Origin: Litorimonas sp964352855
Lineage (GTDB): Bacteria; Pseudomonadota; Alphaproteobacteria; Caulobacterales; Maricaulaceae
Reading direction: 5' to 3'
DNA: 64,000 nucleotides
Assembly (NCBI GenBank): GCA_964352855.1
Contig: CAYGTR010000011.1
Coordinates: 14,839 to 78,838 of the forward strand
In this document: positions 25,679 to 34,095 of the stretch, piece by piece
How positions within the stretch are numbered: position 1 is the stretch's first letter
Layout: every line of letters starts with the position of its first letter
Notes under the pieces: model-generated
What the model saw: the letters and a program-made list of their open reading frames with translations, nothing else
Database searches by the model: none
Told to the model about the DNA's origin: nothing
Program-made: the position numbers and the translations under genes

Positions 25679-26593
25679 GCCGTCACGCTCACTGCGGCGA
25701 GCATAAAAGGCGTCTTTAATATCGGCAGAGGTTTGGCGCGATCCGTCATGCGAATAGCCAGGCGGGCCAAATATATAGCTAAACCTCTGTTGTAATGAGA
25801 GACCAGGCTTCAACACGTCTTTAAAAATCGCAATCCATTCCACGAAAGCAATTTTAATCGGGTTATAGGTTTTGATTGGCGTGACAACACCGTAGTGAAT
25901 ATCGACATCATCTTGTTCTTGGACAAAAGTGCCGAATAATTTATCCCAAACAATAAATATGCCCGCGTAATTCATGTCCAGATATTGCGGGTTCGTTCCG
26001 TGATGCACACGATGATGGCTCGGCGTATTCATAACGGCCTCGAACCAAACCGGCATTTTATCAATCGACTCTGTATGAATCCAAAATTGATAGAGCAGAT
26101 TGAGGGATGCAACGAAAGCAATCAGAAGCGGATGAAAACCAAGAATGACGAGAGGAATTGATAAAAACACATGACCCGTAAAATGATTATTCCAAGGCTG
26201 TCGCAAGGCAGTCGTCAGATTGTAATGCTCGGAACTATGATGGACGATATGCGCACCCCAGAACCAACGCACTTGATGTGCGATACGGTGTTTCCAATAA
26301 TAGACAAAATCCTGCGCAAATAGCGCCAATAAAATAATGGGCCAACTATGTCCCAAATCGAACAAACGAAATTGCCAAGCAAAAAGCAAAATTGCCAAGC
26401 TAATAAACCCGAAGGCAATATCAGACAGCAAGTTACCAAGCCCCATCGTCATGGAGGCAAAAGCATCTTTAGCCTCATAACGTCCCGCGATCTTACGGCG
26501 GGTGACGAAAAACCATTCGAGCGCAACTGACACCACAAAAAGGGGCGCAGCCCAAGCCAAAACGAGCGGGAAATTCAAGGCGTTCTCAGTCAT
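25658..26593 (-). CDS. Sterol desaturase/fatty acid hydroxylase family membrane protein
   Basis: This 311-residue membrane enzyme is of the di-iron hydroxylase superfamily. The histidine boxes are all present: HRIAHQ (with WKHR before it), HIVHHSSEHYN and HRVHHG, spread among four or five membrane helices. Such enzymes oxidise lipids (sterols, carotenoids, fatty acids or alkylglycerols); the substrate cannot be assigned. The C terminus contains GPPGYSHDGSRQ, seen in members close to the alkylglycerol monooxygenase-like group. An internal 12-base direct repeat near 26372-26400 encodes part of a membrane helix. Confidence 0.9.
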   Translation of the reverse strand: MTENALNFPLVLAWAAPLFVVSVALEWFFVTRRKIAGRYEAKDAFASMTMGLGNLLSDIAFGFISLAILLFAWQFRLFDLGHSWPIILLALFAQDFVYYWKHRIAHQVRWFWGAHIVHHSSEHYNLTTALRQPWNNHFTGHVFLSIPLVILGFHPLLIAFVASLNLLYQFWIHTESIDKMPVWFEAVMNTPSHHRVHHGTNPQYLDMNYAGIFIVWDKLFGTFVQEQDDVDIHYGVVTPIKTYNPIKIAFVEWIAIFKDVLKPGLSLQQRFSYIFGPPGYSHDGSRQTSADIKDAFYARRSERDGLSEARE

Positions 26594-26730
26594 TTTACAT
26601 ATATTTTCATGATAAGGCTTTGTGACGCGCTTAACTAAAAAGTCAAATTGGCGCTATGCCGCAGGTCTGTGTTTCTTTAAAGACATTTCATCGCACCTCA
26701 CATGTATTTGGACAAAGAGATAGGCAGACC

Positions 26731-27630
26731 ATGACATCCACCTCTTCGATAAAACCCGTAAGAATAGCCGTTCTTCCTGTGGCAGGTTTTGGAACACGGG
26801 TTTTACCGGCCACAAAAACTATCCCAAAAGAGATGTTACCTGTCGTTGACCGCCCAGCCTTGCAATATGTCGTCGATGAAGCCGTTGAAGCCGGAATTGA
26901 ACATTTTGTCTTCATTACGGGTCGCCAAAAAAGTGCCATCGAAGATTATTTCGATAGCGCTTATGAGCTAGAAGATACGCTTCAAAAACGTGGCAAAAAG
27001 GACATTTATAACCACCTAAAATCTAAACAACCTAAAGAAGGTTCGGTAAGTTTTATCCGTCAACAGGCCGCCAAAGGTTTGGGGCACGCTGTTTGGTGTG
27101 CACGAGATATTGTCGGAAATGAGCCCTTTGCCGTGCTCCTGCCTGACGTATTGGTGCAGTCAGAGAAAAGCTGTCTCGCGCAAATGATGGACGCTTACAA
27201 CAAAGTAGGTGGCAATATTATTGCTGTGGACGCTATCCCTGAAGATCGTGTTTCCAACTATGGAGTTATTAAGCCAAAGGCAGGCGAAAATTATAAAACT
27301 AAAAAACTGATTAGTATGGACGGAATGGTAGAGAAACCTGCCATAGCGGATGCTCCGTCCAACTTGAAAATCACGGGACGCTATATTCTCCAACCCGAAT
27401 TGATGAGCCTCTTAAAAGATCAAGAAGCCGGCGCAGGCGGGGAAATCCAACTCACCGATGCGATGGCGCGTTTAATGGGTCATCAGACATTCCATGCCTT
27501 CGTCTATGACGGGCAAGATTATGACTGCGGTAGTAAATTGGGCTATCTCGAAGCCGTGTTAGCCTTCGCCAAAATCCATAAAGAGATCGGCACAGACGCA
27601 CGAGACTTAATTAAACGTATGGCAGATTAA
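26731..27630 (+). CDS. galU: UTP-glucose-1-phosphate uridylyltransferase
   Basis: GalU makes UDP-glucose for cell-surface polysaccharides. The roughly 299-residue protein starts MTSTSSIKPVRIAVLPVAG, and the nucleotide-binding loop GFGTRVLPATKTIPKEMLPV is intact. Other family blocks are FITGRQKSAIEDYFD, LGHAVWCA, LPDVL and GEIQLTDAMA. The long frame begins at 26656, but the ATG at 26731 follows AAAGAGATAGG and matches the family N terminus. The last 4 bp overlap the end of the convergent lipoprotein gene. Confidence 0.96.
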   Translation: MTSTSSIKPVRIAVLPVAGFGTRVLPATKTIPKEMLPVVDRPALQYVVDEAVEAGIEHFVFITGRQKSAIEDYFDSAYELEDTLQKRGKKDIYNHLKSKQPKEGSVSFIRQQAAKGLGHAVWCARDIVGNEPFAVLLPDVLVQSEKSCLAQMMDAYNKVGGNIIAVDAIPEDRVSNYGVIKPKAGENYKTKKLISMDGMVEKPAIADAPSNLKITGRYILQPELMSLLKDQEAGAGGEIQLTDAMARLMGHQTFHAFVYDGQDYDCGSKLGYLEAVLAFAKIHKEIGTDARDLIKRMAD

Positions 27631-28118
27631 GGCTTATCCGCACTTACGGGGGCGCTGTTATAAATCACTTTCCAAATTTTTAGGGCTTTATCTTTATCTC
27701 GCTTGAATAGGATAATGTTTTTCGTCTCGAATGGATAAATATTAGGATCATTTACAGGTTTTGCCGTGCCAATAACGCGGCCCTGAGTCACAACAATATC
27801 TTGGAATGATTCAATTTCGACGATCTGATGGTTTAATTTGATATCAACGTCTTCACCAAATCCGTCTAAATGCGCACGTAAAGCATCTACACCCCTTATT
27901 TCCTTTTGATCAGGCGCGAGAATAACGGCGTCAGATACATAGTTCTCTAATTGCTGATCTGTCGTTAGCGAAGAATTATCTAAATCTGCCATTACAGACA
28001 GGACAGCTATTTTATCACGTATCTGATTGCTTGTGACGGTCGCTTGGCAACCAATTAGCGAGCTAAGACTTGAGACCGATAGAATAGACATGAAAAATAA
28101 TTTAAGGCCAATTCTCAT
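27627..28118 (-). CDS. NTF2-like (SnoaL/DUF4440-type) lipoprotein
   Basis: This protein of about 163 residues has a signal peptide with lipobox LIGC (Cys near residue 24), followed by one NTF2-like alpha+beta domain. The NTF2 pattern is visible in YVSDAVILAPDQKEIRGVDALRAHL and the later YPFETKNIILFKRDKDKALKIWKVIYN. These domains bind small ligands or act as enzymes; no catalytic set is evident. The ATG at 28118 lies 4 bp after the stop of the upstream esterase-like gene, so the two form an operon. The TTG at 28133 is a less likely start. Confidence 0.8.
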   Translation of the reverse strand: MRIGLKLFFMSILSVSSLSSLIGCQATVTSNQIRDKIAVLSVMADLDNSSLTTDQQLENYVSDAVILAPDQKEIRGVDALRAHLDGFGEDVDIKLNHQIVEIESFQDIVVTQGRVIGTAKPVNDPNIYPFETKNIILFKRDKDKALKIWKVIYNSAPVSADKP

Positions 28119-28122
28119 CCTC

Positions 28123-29187
28123 TTAATTCTCAAAACTCAAATGGGTCTGGAAAAACGGGAAGACGTCTGTGTCTATCCTCCCCCCTTTATCGAAAGTCTT
28201 ATCACCCCATCCGCCATTATACTCTTCGGCTTCATGCGGAACGCCGTATTCGTTGAGTTTTCGCGAGTAAAACTGATTCGAATAGACATGGTCCTGATTG
28301 CCATCATGCCGTCCCCAATCAAACTTAAATCCGATAAGCGTTTTCATGTTTTCCGCATATTCACCGACCTGACGTTCCAGAAAAAAACCGTCTTGTAACT
28401 TATCAGTCAAAGCCGCATCTAAAATGAGTTCTCCATTTTCACGTTTGGCGGGCGGCTCAATAAAAAGAGGCGGATTATCCGGATTGGGCAGATTCGCTTG
28501 ATAAATTGCTGTGAATACTTCCGACAAACCATCCCCTTTTATATCATCCAAGGATTTTGCTGCTGCGAGTTTCTCCCAATCAGGCCTTGATTGCATGAGC
28601 GTGTGCCCAAACCCGGTCGCGACAGGATGAAGACCATAGACAGATCCAAAAACCTCAGGATGCCGCGATGCAAAACGAATAGCGCCATAAGCCCCCGCTT
28701 GATAACCAAATATACCACGCGACTCACGGCGCGCCAAAGTCCGGTATTGGCGGTCAATATGCGGCACTAATTCATCTATCATAAAATTACGCCATTGCCC
28801 GGTGACAGGCGAATTCGTGTAAAGCGAACCGCCTACTGAAGTATTGAAATCGGCTGTCACGACAATAACCTCGCCGAAACGGCTGCTCTCTATAGCCTCG
28901 TCAAAAAGCTGTTTGCCTTTCTGATGGTCAAAGAATGTCTCTTCATCCTCAAAAAATGTATGTAAGAAGTAAAGAACGGGATAACTTTTATCAGACGTCT
29001 CATAGCCTTCCGGGAGATATACTTGATAATCCCTTATGGCGCTGACGTTGATTTTACTTTCTTTGAAATGTTGTGACTCAATCTGTCCCCTTTCAATTTT
29101 ACCGGCCGCATATACAAATGATGTAGGCCCCAGTGTTGTGATAAAACACACTCCAATATTCAGGCAAAATTGGTGAAGTTTTCTCAT
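28123..29187 (-). CDS. Exported esterase-fold protein lacking the catalytic Ser and His
   Basis: This 354-residue protein has a signal peptide (residues 1-27, ends VYAAG) and belongs to the putative-esterase (esterase D/enterochelin esterase-like) alpha/beta hydrolase family. Family blocks are present: YQVYLPEGYE, KSYPVLYFLHTFFEDE, MIDELVPHIDRQYRT and FASRHPEVFGSVYG. At the nucleophile elbow, where relatives have G-x-S-x-G, this protein reads GYQAGAYGA, so Gln163 replaces Ser. Near the C terminus, where the catalytic His is expected, it reads YNGGWGDK, with Trp327 at that place. It is therefore probably a non-catalytic binding or sensor protein. It is divergent from a PadR regulator and upstream of an NTF2-like lipoprotein gene. 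Confidence 0.82.
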   Translation of the reverse strand: MRKLHQFCLNIGVCFITTLGPTSFVYAAGKIERGQIESQHFKESKINVSAIRDYQVYLPEGYETSDKSYPVLYFLHTFFEDEETFFDHQKGKQLFDEAIESSRFGEVIVVTADFNTSVGGSLYTNSPVTGQWRNFMIDELVPHIDRQYRTLARRESRGIFGYQAGAYGAIRFASRHPEVFGSVYGLHPVATGFGHTLMQSRPDWEKLAAAKSLDDIKGDGLSEVFTAIYQANLPNPDNPPLFIEPPAKRENGELILDAALTDKLQDGFFLERQVGEYAENMKTLIGFKFDWGRHDGNQDHVYSNQFYSRKLNEYGVPHEAEEYNGGWGDKTFDKGGRIDTDVFPFFQTHLSFEN

Positions 29188-29219
29188 AGTTACATCTCAC
29201 TATACTTTAGACATCATGC

Positions 29220-29233
29220 TTAAACATGTTTAA
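29220..29233. promoter_or_regulatory. Palindrome, candidate PadR operator
   Basis: TTAAACATGTTTAA is a perfect 14-bp palindrome in the 100-bp region between the divergent esterase-like and padR-like genes. It abuts TTGACA (29234-29239), a good -35 candidate for padR. It contains ACATGT, like the ATGT/ACAT half-sites of known PadR operators. Confidence 0.6.
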
Positions 29234-29287
29234 TTGACAGAGGTATCTTATTTACTCTACAAAGCAGAATATATAGAAGAGATCGAA

Positions 29288-29626
29288 ATGAGCAAGCCAA
29301 AATTTTTAGGTGAATTTGAAATTATCGTCTTAGCGGCTTTGATAAGGCTCGGTGAAGATGCTTATGGCGTTAGTATTCTGAATGAAATTGAGAACCGCGC
29401 AGGAAGGTCTGTATCTATCGGGGCGCTTTACTCGACTCTCACTCGTTTGGAAAAAAAACATTATGTAAAAGGGCGTATGGGCGAGGCAACCTCAGAGCGA
29501 GGCGGACGTGCAAAGCGCTACTTCGAAATTACACCTGATGGCCAGAAGCAATTAGATAAATCCCTTACCGCACTTAACAATATGTTTAACGGCTTAGATA
29601 TCTGGCCAAAAGGTCTGACAATATGA
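29288..29626 (+). CDS. PadR-family transcriptional regulator
   Basis: This 112-residue PadR-type winged-helix repressor starts MSKPKFLGEFEIIVLAALI. The wing region contains SIGALYSTLTRLEKKHYVKG and GGRAKRYFEITPDG, both typical of the family. It belongs to the short (single-domain plus dimerisation helix) PadR subgroup that often pairs with a membrane-protein gene. Here the next gene starts within its stop codon (ATGA overlap). It probably controls itself and the divergent esterase-like gene through the palindrome at 29220-29233. The ATG at 29288 is chosen over the upstream in-frame TTG because the family N terminus begins there. Confidence 0.88.
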   Translation: MSKPKFLGEFEIIVLAALIRLGEDAYGVSILNEIENRAGRSVSIGALYSTLTRLEKKHYVKGRMGEATSERGGRAKRYFEITPDGQKQLDKSLTALNNMFNGLDIWPKGLTI

Positions 29627-30255
29627 AAACACATTACCATCCCCCAAGAATTGCCGAAAACATACTCGCTTTCTTTGCCGGACCGCATTTTGAAAATGAA
29701 ATTTGCGGGGATATGCAGGAGCGTTTTGGAGCCGGTAGACACGGGCCGCTTTGGTATTGGGGGCAGACCTTACGCGCCATACCGCAACTAATACTCATGC
29801 AATCTCGTGAGCTTTCTCGTGAAAATTATCTACACGAAGCGATTTTCATACTTCTCGCTCTATCATTACTCTGGAGCTGGGAAATCAGTATAGCGCGACA
29901 AGCCTCTTGGCCGTTAGCGCAGCAGATTTTACCGTATTCTCCGCTAACGCCCGCTGAAACCTGTAAAGCCATCTATGTTACTCTCTATGGCGGTGCCTTA
30001 TTATTCGGCCTCTGTCTTTTCTCAGCCTGGAGCAAGCTGTTTCATAAGACACAGTATTTCAAGAAAGTGCATTTCCTATTACTCACCATTATTGCCTCGA
30101 CTCCCATAATCTATCTCTTTGTGAATCCCGGACCTTATGATGGTCCGCGAGACTTCAGGGCCTATCAACTCGGCCTGACTTGGGGGCTGTTCATCCTTGT
30201 TATTATGCGGCCTCTTCAATCGTTCAGACATTTTACAACAATCAATAATAGCTGA
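29623..30255 (+). CDS. Membrane protein with permease-prefix-like N terminus
   Basis: This 210-residue protein starts HYHPPRIAENILAFFAGPHFENEICGDMQERF. That resembles the short prefix domain found before MacB/FtsX-type permeases linked to PadR regulators (PPRLA...LGDL.E.F pattern). After it come about four membrane helices but no FtsX permease domain, so the protein is only the prefix plus a small membrane module. It overlaps the padR stop by 4 bp (ATGA) and must be coexpressed. Its role is unknown. It could be a membrane partner or target of the regulator pathway (inference). Confidence 0.72.
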   Translation: MKTHYHPPRIAENILAFFAGPHFENEICGDMQERFGAGRHGPLWYWGQTLRAIPQLILMQSRELSRENYLHEAIFILLALSLLWSWEISIARQASWPLAQQILPYSPLTPAETCKAIYVTLYGGALLFGLCLFSAWSKLFHKTQYFKKVHFLLLTIIASTPIIYLFVNPGPYDGPRDFRAYQLGLTWGLFILVIMRPLQSFRHFTTINNS

Positions 30256-30257
30256 AT

Positions 30258-30290
30258 AAAAAGCCACCTTGCGACAACAAGGTGGCCTTG
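30258..30290 (-). terminator. Terminator of the S46 peptidase gene
   Basis: The arms GCCACCTTG and CAAGGTGGC (30263-30286) with a 6-base loop are followed on the minus strand by TTTTTATT. It lies 23 bp past the peptidase stop and may also stop the convergent membrane-protein transcript. Confidence 0.82.
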
Positions 30291-30308
30291 ATTGTTCTTT
30301 GAAGTTCG

Positions 30309-32495
30309 TTACCGCCCGACAACATCCATTTCTTCGATCAAGTGGGTCGCCCCATCGACCTTTTCCATGACCCACAACATATATCGTGAATCGACATGGA
30401 TGGTCCGGGTAGTGCGCGGATCAAAATCCCAGTCGGAATTGACACTCTCAAACGTGCCGTCAAATAACAAACCGACAAGTTCTCCCTTCGCATTCATCGT
30501 CGCGGAGCCGGAGTTCCCGCCCGTTGAATCCAAATCAGACAAGAAATTCACAGGCACTGACCCGAGCGAACGCAATTCATATCCCGCATAGTCTTTCGCT
30601 TTAATCAGATCGAGTTGCTTTTGCGGTGAATTGAACGGCTCCTCTCCTGTATCTTTCTCGACGATCCCTTCCAACGTGGTGAACGGATCATAACGCATAC
30701 CGTCTTTGGGCGAGCCGCCTAAGACAGTGCCGTAAGTCACGCGCAAGGTTGAGTTCGCATCTGGATAGGCCGTAAAGCCTTGGTCTTTTTGCCAAGCAAT
30801 AATGGCTTCCATATATTTGGGCTGTAAGGCCGCTAAACGACCGGAGCGGTCTTTAGACGCTTTTTCAGACGCCAAACCCGTTTCATAAAGCGCAATTGCC
30901 ATTTTCATGAACGGGTCTTGGCTTGCTTCCAATTCGGCAGGTGTCGCCGTCATGAGAGATAAACGTGTCTCCACATTATTTAATTGGCTCGCCGTATATA
31001 GACTATCCAATTTCTGAGAGATAACGGCTGCGTTGAAACTGTCGCCTAGTCCCAAGAAATCATCTAAAGCTTTAACGCGTTGCTCTTCGGGTTGGGCCAT
31101 ATAGCCTTCGAGGAACAACATCCATTCCGCTTTATCGACCTTCGCATCATAACGACGTTCCATCGCTTCCATACTTTGCTTGAAGAAGGTCATGTCCCGT
31201 TCCTGATAACCGGACTCACGCTCTTCATTGGGCTTTTGATTTTCAAGGGACAGGCGGTAGAGACGACGTGCGACGCCAAAAAGTTGCGGACGTGTGGCAT
31301 TATTATACCAATAATCTTGACGCGCTGCGAATGCACTCTCTTCGGATAACGCATCTAATGCTGTGATGGCTTCGGTGTAACCGGCATCCGGAGCGTTTTT
31401 GGCGATCCAATCATTCAACGCGGCCTCACGCTGCGCACGACGGTCAACCAAACCGACACGGCGCGCGCCATCAATTTGACCATAAAGATTTTTGAGGAAG
31501 TTATTTAATCCGGCCAAACGCGATTCATATTTAATGCGCGCATCTGTGCCTTCGGGGGCCGCCGCTTCAATCTCGGCGATCCAACCTTCAAGAAGGGTCA
31601 CCCAAGTTGGATATTGCCAATCAAAGGTATTTTTGACTTGTGCCAAACGCGTATAACGAGAGGTTGACCCGGGATAGCCTGCGGCCATCACGAAATCCCC
31701 ATCATCCAAACCGGAGGCAGACACTTTCAATGTATGCTCCGGCACAAAGGGGACGTTCTCTTCCGCAAAATCGGCGGACTTTCCGTCCGGCGAGACATAA
31801 GCGCGATAAAAGGCAAAGTCACCCGTGTGACGCGGCCACTGCCAGTTATCAATATCGCCGCCATATTTACCAATGGCATCGGCAGGTGCATAGACAAGGC
31901 GCACGTCTTTAATCTCGAGGCGCTTGATCAGCTTATATTGCAAGCCGCCAAAGAAGGAAGAAACTTGGCAACGATGGCCCGGATCTTCTTCGCAAGATGC
32001 GATAAGAGCTTTGCGGTTATTGTCAATTTCAGCGAACCTTGCTTCGCCGGTCAGGTCAGCCGAGAGCCCGCCGGAAACAGCCTCGGTCACATCATCCACA
32101 TCGACGGTTACATAAATTCGGGAACCGGGTGCGGCTGGTAATTCAGCCGCAAGATTTTCGGCTAGAAACCCATTTTCGAGATAATTGTTTTCTTCCGTCG
32201 AGTTAAACTGCACAGACCCACGGGCACAGTGATGGTTCGTGACTGCCAAACCTTGAGGCGACACGAAAGAGGCGGAGCATCCGCCCAAGGAAATAATCGC
32301 CCCCATTGGAAAGCCCGTCAGGTCAGATAATTGATCAGCGCGAAGCTTCAACCCTGTCTTACGCAGGTCTTTGGCGATTTCCGGTAATTGATCCGGTGTG
32401 AACATGCCCTCTTTGGCGTGGGCCGTGGCAGTAAAGCCAAACGCTAGCGCGATAGCGGCACTGGTGAGTAATCCCCGATGTGTATTGATTGTCAT
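30309..32495 (-). CDS. S46-family dipeptidyl-peptidase (DPP7-type)
   Basis: This 728-residue exported serine peptidase releases dipeptides from oligopeptide N termini. A signal peptide ends near residue 27 (HAKEG). The chymotrypsin-like catalytic His lies in VTNHHCARG (about residue 90) and the Ser in STGGNSGSATMN (about 663), with the helical S46 insert between. Eighteen residues after the Ser is Gly (LLFDGTF). In the Porphyromonas enzymes Gly there marks DPP7-type preference for hydrophobic P1 residues, and Arg marks DPP11-type preference for Asp/Glu. Length matches the family. It is a single-gene unit with a clear terminator. Confidence 0.93.
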   Translation of the reverse strand: MTINTHRGLLTSAAIALAFGFTATAHAKEGMFTPDQLPEIAKDLRKTGLKLRADQLSDLTGFPMGAIISLGGCSASFVSPQGLAVTNHHCARGSVQFNSTEENNYLENGFLAENLAAELPAAPGSRIYVTVDVDDVTEAVSGGLSADLTGEARFAEIDNNRKALIASCEEDPGHRCQVSSFFGGLQYKLIKRLEIKDVRLVYAPADAIGKYGGDIDNWQWPRHTGDFAFYRAYVSPDGKSADFAEENVPFVPEHTLKVSASGLDDGDFVMAAGYPGSTSRYTRLAQVKNTFDWQYPTWVTLLEGWIAEIEAAAPEGTDARIKYESRLAGLNNFLKNLYGQIDGARRVGLVDRRAQREAALNDWIAKNAPDAGYTEAITALDALSEESAFAARQDYWYNNATRPQLFGVARRLYRLSLENQKPNEERESGYQERDMTFFKQSMEAMERRYDAKVDKAEWMLFLEGYMAQPEEQRVKALDDFLGLGDSFNAAVISQKLDSLYTASQLNNVETRLSLMTATPAELEASQDPFMKMAIALYETGLASEKASKDRSGRLAALQPKYMEAIIAWQKDQGFTAYPDANSTLRVTYGTVLGGSPKDGMRYDPFTTLEGIVEKDTGEEPFNSPQKQLDLIKAKDYAGYELRSLGSVPVNFLSDLDSTGGNSGSATMNAKGELVGLLFDGTFESVNSDWDFDPRTTRTIHVDSRYMLWVMEKVDGATHLIEEMDVVGR

Positions 32496-32727
32496 AATTG
32501 TCTCCTTTTATGGCCCACTGTTTAGTCCTCAGAGGGGGACGTTTCCAGAGTAAAAGCGCCGTAAACGAGGCAAGTTTTTGCAAAATTGCGGAAAGACTGG
32601 GTTATTTCAAAAGAAAAAGCACCCACACACATCTCATGCGTTTATCGATTGTTAAGGATAAGAGATATTGCTTCTGTAGGCGTAAACGGTTTGTACTAAA
32701 TGCCCATATTGGCATTCAAAATTTATT

Positions 32728-33114
32728 TTAGGCGAGTTCGATGAGCTGAATCAGGTTTCCGCAAGTATCATTTAAGATCGCGATTTTTACCTCTCCTGCC
32801 GTTATTGGGGCTTGGGTAAATTCCACTCCTAATTCTGTCAGACGTTTATGTTCTGCTTCAAGGCTCTCGACGCTAAAGGCTGTAAAAGGAATACCATCGG
32901 CCATCATTGCAGCTTGAAAATCCATGACCGCCGGATGCTGATTAGGCTCCAAACCCAATTCTACGCCCTCCGGTTCTTCCGGCGAGATAAGTGTGATCCA
33001 ACGGTGCTCTCCCATGGGAATGTCGTGCTTGACGGTAAATCCAAGCTTATCGGTATAGAACGCCAAGGCTTTGGCTTGGTCATCTACACAGACGCTTTTA
33101 ATATACATTTTCAT
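32728..33114 (-). CDS. VOC/glyoxalase-fold protein
   Basis: This 128-residue vicinal-oxygen-chelate fold protein starts MKMYIKSVCVDDQAKALAFYTDKLGF. The two beta-alpha-beta-beta-beta halves are visible, with ITLISPEEPEGVELGL and the C-terminal EVKIAILNDTCGNLIQLIEL carrying the last Glu. It could be a dioxygenase, lyase or resistance protein; the substrate is not readable. The start at 33114 follows GAGGAG. It is the last of a six-gene leftward set headed by a membrane-anchored LuxR-type regulator. Confidence 0.82.
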   Translation of the reverse strand: MKMYIKSVCVDDQAKALAFYTDKLGFTVKHDIPMGEHRWITLISPEEPEGVELGLEPNQHPAVMDFQAAMMADGIPFTAFSVESLEAEHKRLTELGVEFTQAPITAGEVKIAILNDTCGNLIQLIELA

Positions 33115-33177
33115 TGGGTGTCTCCTCTTTCGCCAAATTCTGCCCTTAATAAATCAAATTTTATATAGCCTATGCCT

Positions 33178-33645
33178 TCAATCACATTTACGCAAATTGA
33201 CTTGGAAGCCTCGACTTAAATCCAGAGTTGAAACATTCACGGTCAATTGATTGCCATGTCGTTTATAAAGAAGGCGCTGCGGAAAATCATGGGATGGGTT
33301 TTCGAAGAGCGCGGATTTCTCGCCACGGTCGGTCAAAACAAACTCTGTCGTTCCTGTGCCTCCGGGCGACGCAATATAGACATATTCAGCCTCTCGTCTC
33401 TCTATCCTCAGCTCCTCGAAGAATGTGACTTTCCTGTCTTTCTGCGTAACCGAATATCCGAATAAGAGGCCATCAAAACCTTTGCTCCAAACCTCGCGCG
33501 TTGATCCATCATCATTCATCCAGCACCCACTCAACCATGACATTTCATCTCTGTTCTGGGGTAAATCTGAATGAGATGGCGAATGACTGGCACAACCCCC
33601 CATCATCATTAGACCTATTGCTAGGGGTCCAATGCGGATGTTCAT
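33178..33645 (-). CDS. DUF6265 family lipoprotein
   Basis: This protein of about 155 residues has a lipobox signal (MMMGGC). The mature domain contains WLSGCWMNDDGSTREVWSKG, then GLLFGYSVTQKDRKVTFFEELRIE and the LFENPSHDFPQRLLYKR block, which match the DUF6265 (lipocalin-like) family. Function is unknown; a ligand-carrying barrel is likely. A strong AGGAGG lies just before two adjacent ATGs, and the second (33645) has the better spacing. It follows the VOC gene by 23 bp. Confidence 0.8.
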   Translation of the reverse strand: MNIRIGPLAIGLMMMGGCASHSPSHSDLPQNRDEMSWLSGCWMNDDGSTREVWSKGFDGLLFGYSVTQKDRKVTFFEELRIERREAEYVYIASPGGTGTTEFVLTDRGEKSALFENPSHDFPQRLLYKRHGNQLTVNVSTLDLSRGFQVNLRKCD

Positions 33646-33668
33646 CATTTGCCTCCTAAATAACACTC

Positions 33669-34016
33669 TTATGGCACGCGCGGTATATCACCCGCCATCT
33701 CGACTAATCCCATCCTGTTCCCAGCAGGATCAAAAAACAGGCCGAGCACCACAACGCCTGGCACCTCAAATCTCGGAACATCAATTATCCCGCCCGCTTT
33801 CATAATGTCGTCCATCGTTGCAGAGATGTCGTTCACACCCATGTAGAAAACCTTTTCCGCGGGGTCTTGTCTTATGCTCCCTTGCAAGACAGGTGCGTTG
33901 CCGGGTGCGAAGGTTTCTGGTTTTCCGCAAGGCCAATCGAAAATCTCTTCATAGAACTTTCTGAGCGCCGTCTCGTCCGGACCGGCGATATCAAAAAAGA
34001 CGATAGGGGCTGACAT
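33669..34016 (-). CDS. VOC/glyoxalase-fold protein
   Basis: This 115-residue VOC protein starts MSAPIVFFDIAGPDETALRKFYEEIFDW and ends GNRMGLVEM. The second half has ATMDDIMKAGGIIDVPRFEVPGVVVLGLFFDPAGN, typical of single-domain VOC proteins annotated as glyoxalase/bleomycin-resistance-like. Enzymatic activity is uncertain. It is part of the same leftward gene set, with the DUF6265 lipoprotein downstream and another VOC gene upstream. Confidence 0.82.
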   Translation of the reverse strand: MSAPIVFFDIAGPDETALRKFYEEIFDWPCGKPETFAPGNAPVLQGSIRQDPAEKVFYMGVNDISATMDDIMKAGGIIDVPRFEVPGVVVLGLFFDPAGNRMGLVEMAGDIPRVP

Positions 34017-34095
34017 TTATCGGTCCTCCGTACTCGCGTTTCAAAGCTAAGGCTTCATCTTTGCACGATATCTGGTCTTGGTTTTAAGCATCCAT

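Noticed and set aside
26370..26400. 12-bp direct repeat as a mobile or regulatory repeat
   Set aside because: GCTTGGCAATTT (minus strand) repeats in two different frames within a coding membrane helix; this is ordinary coding redundancy without further copies.
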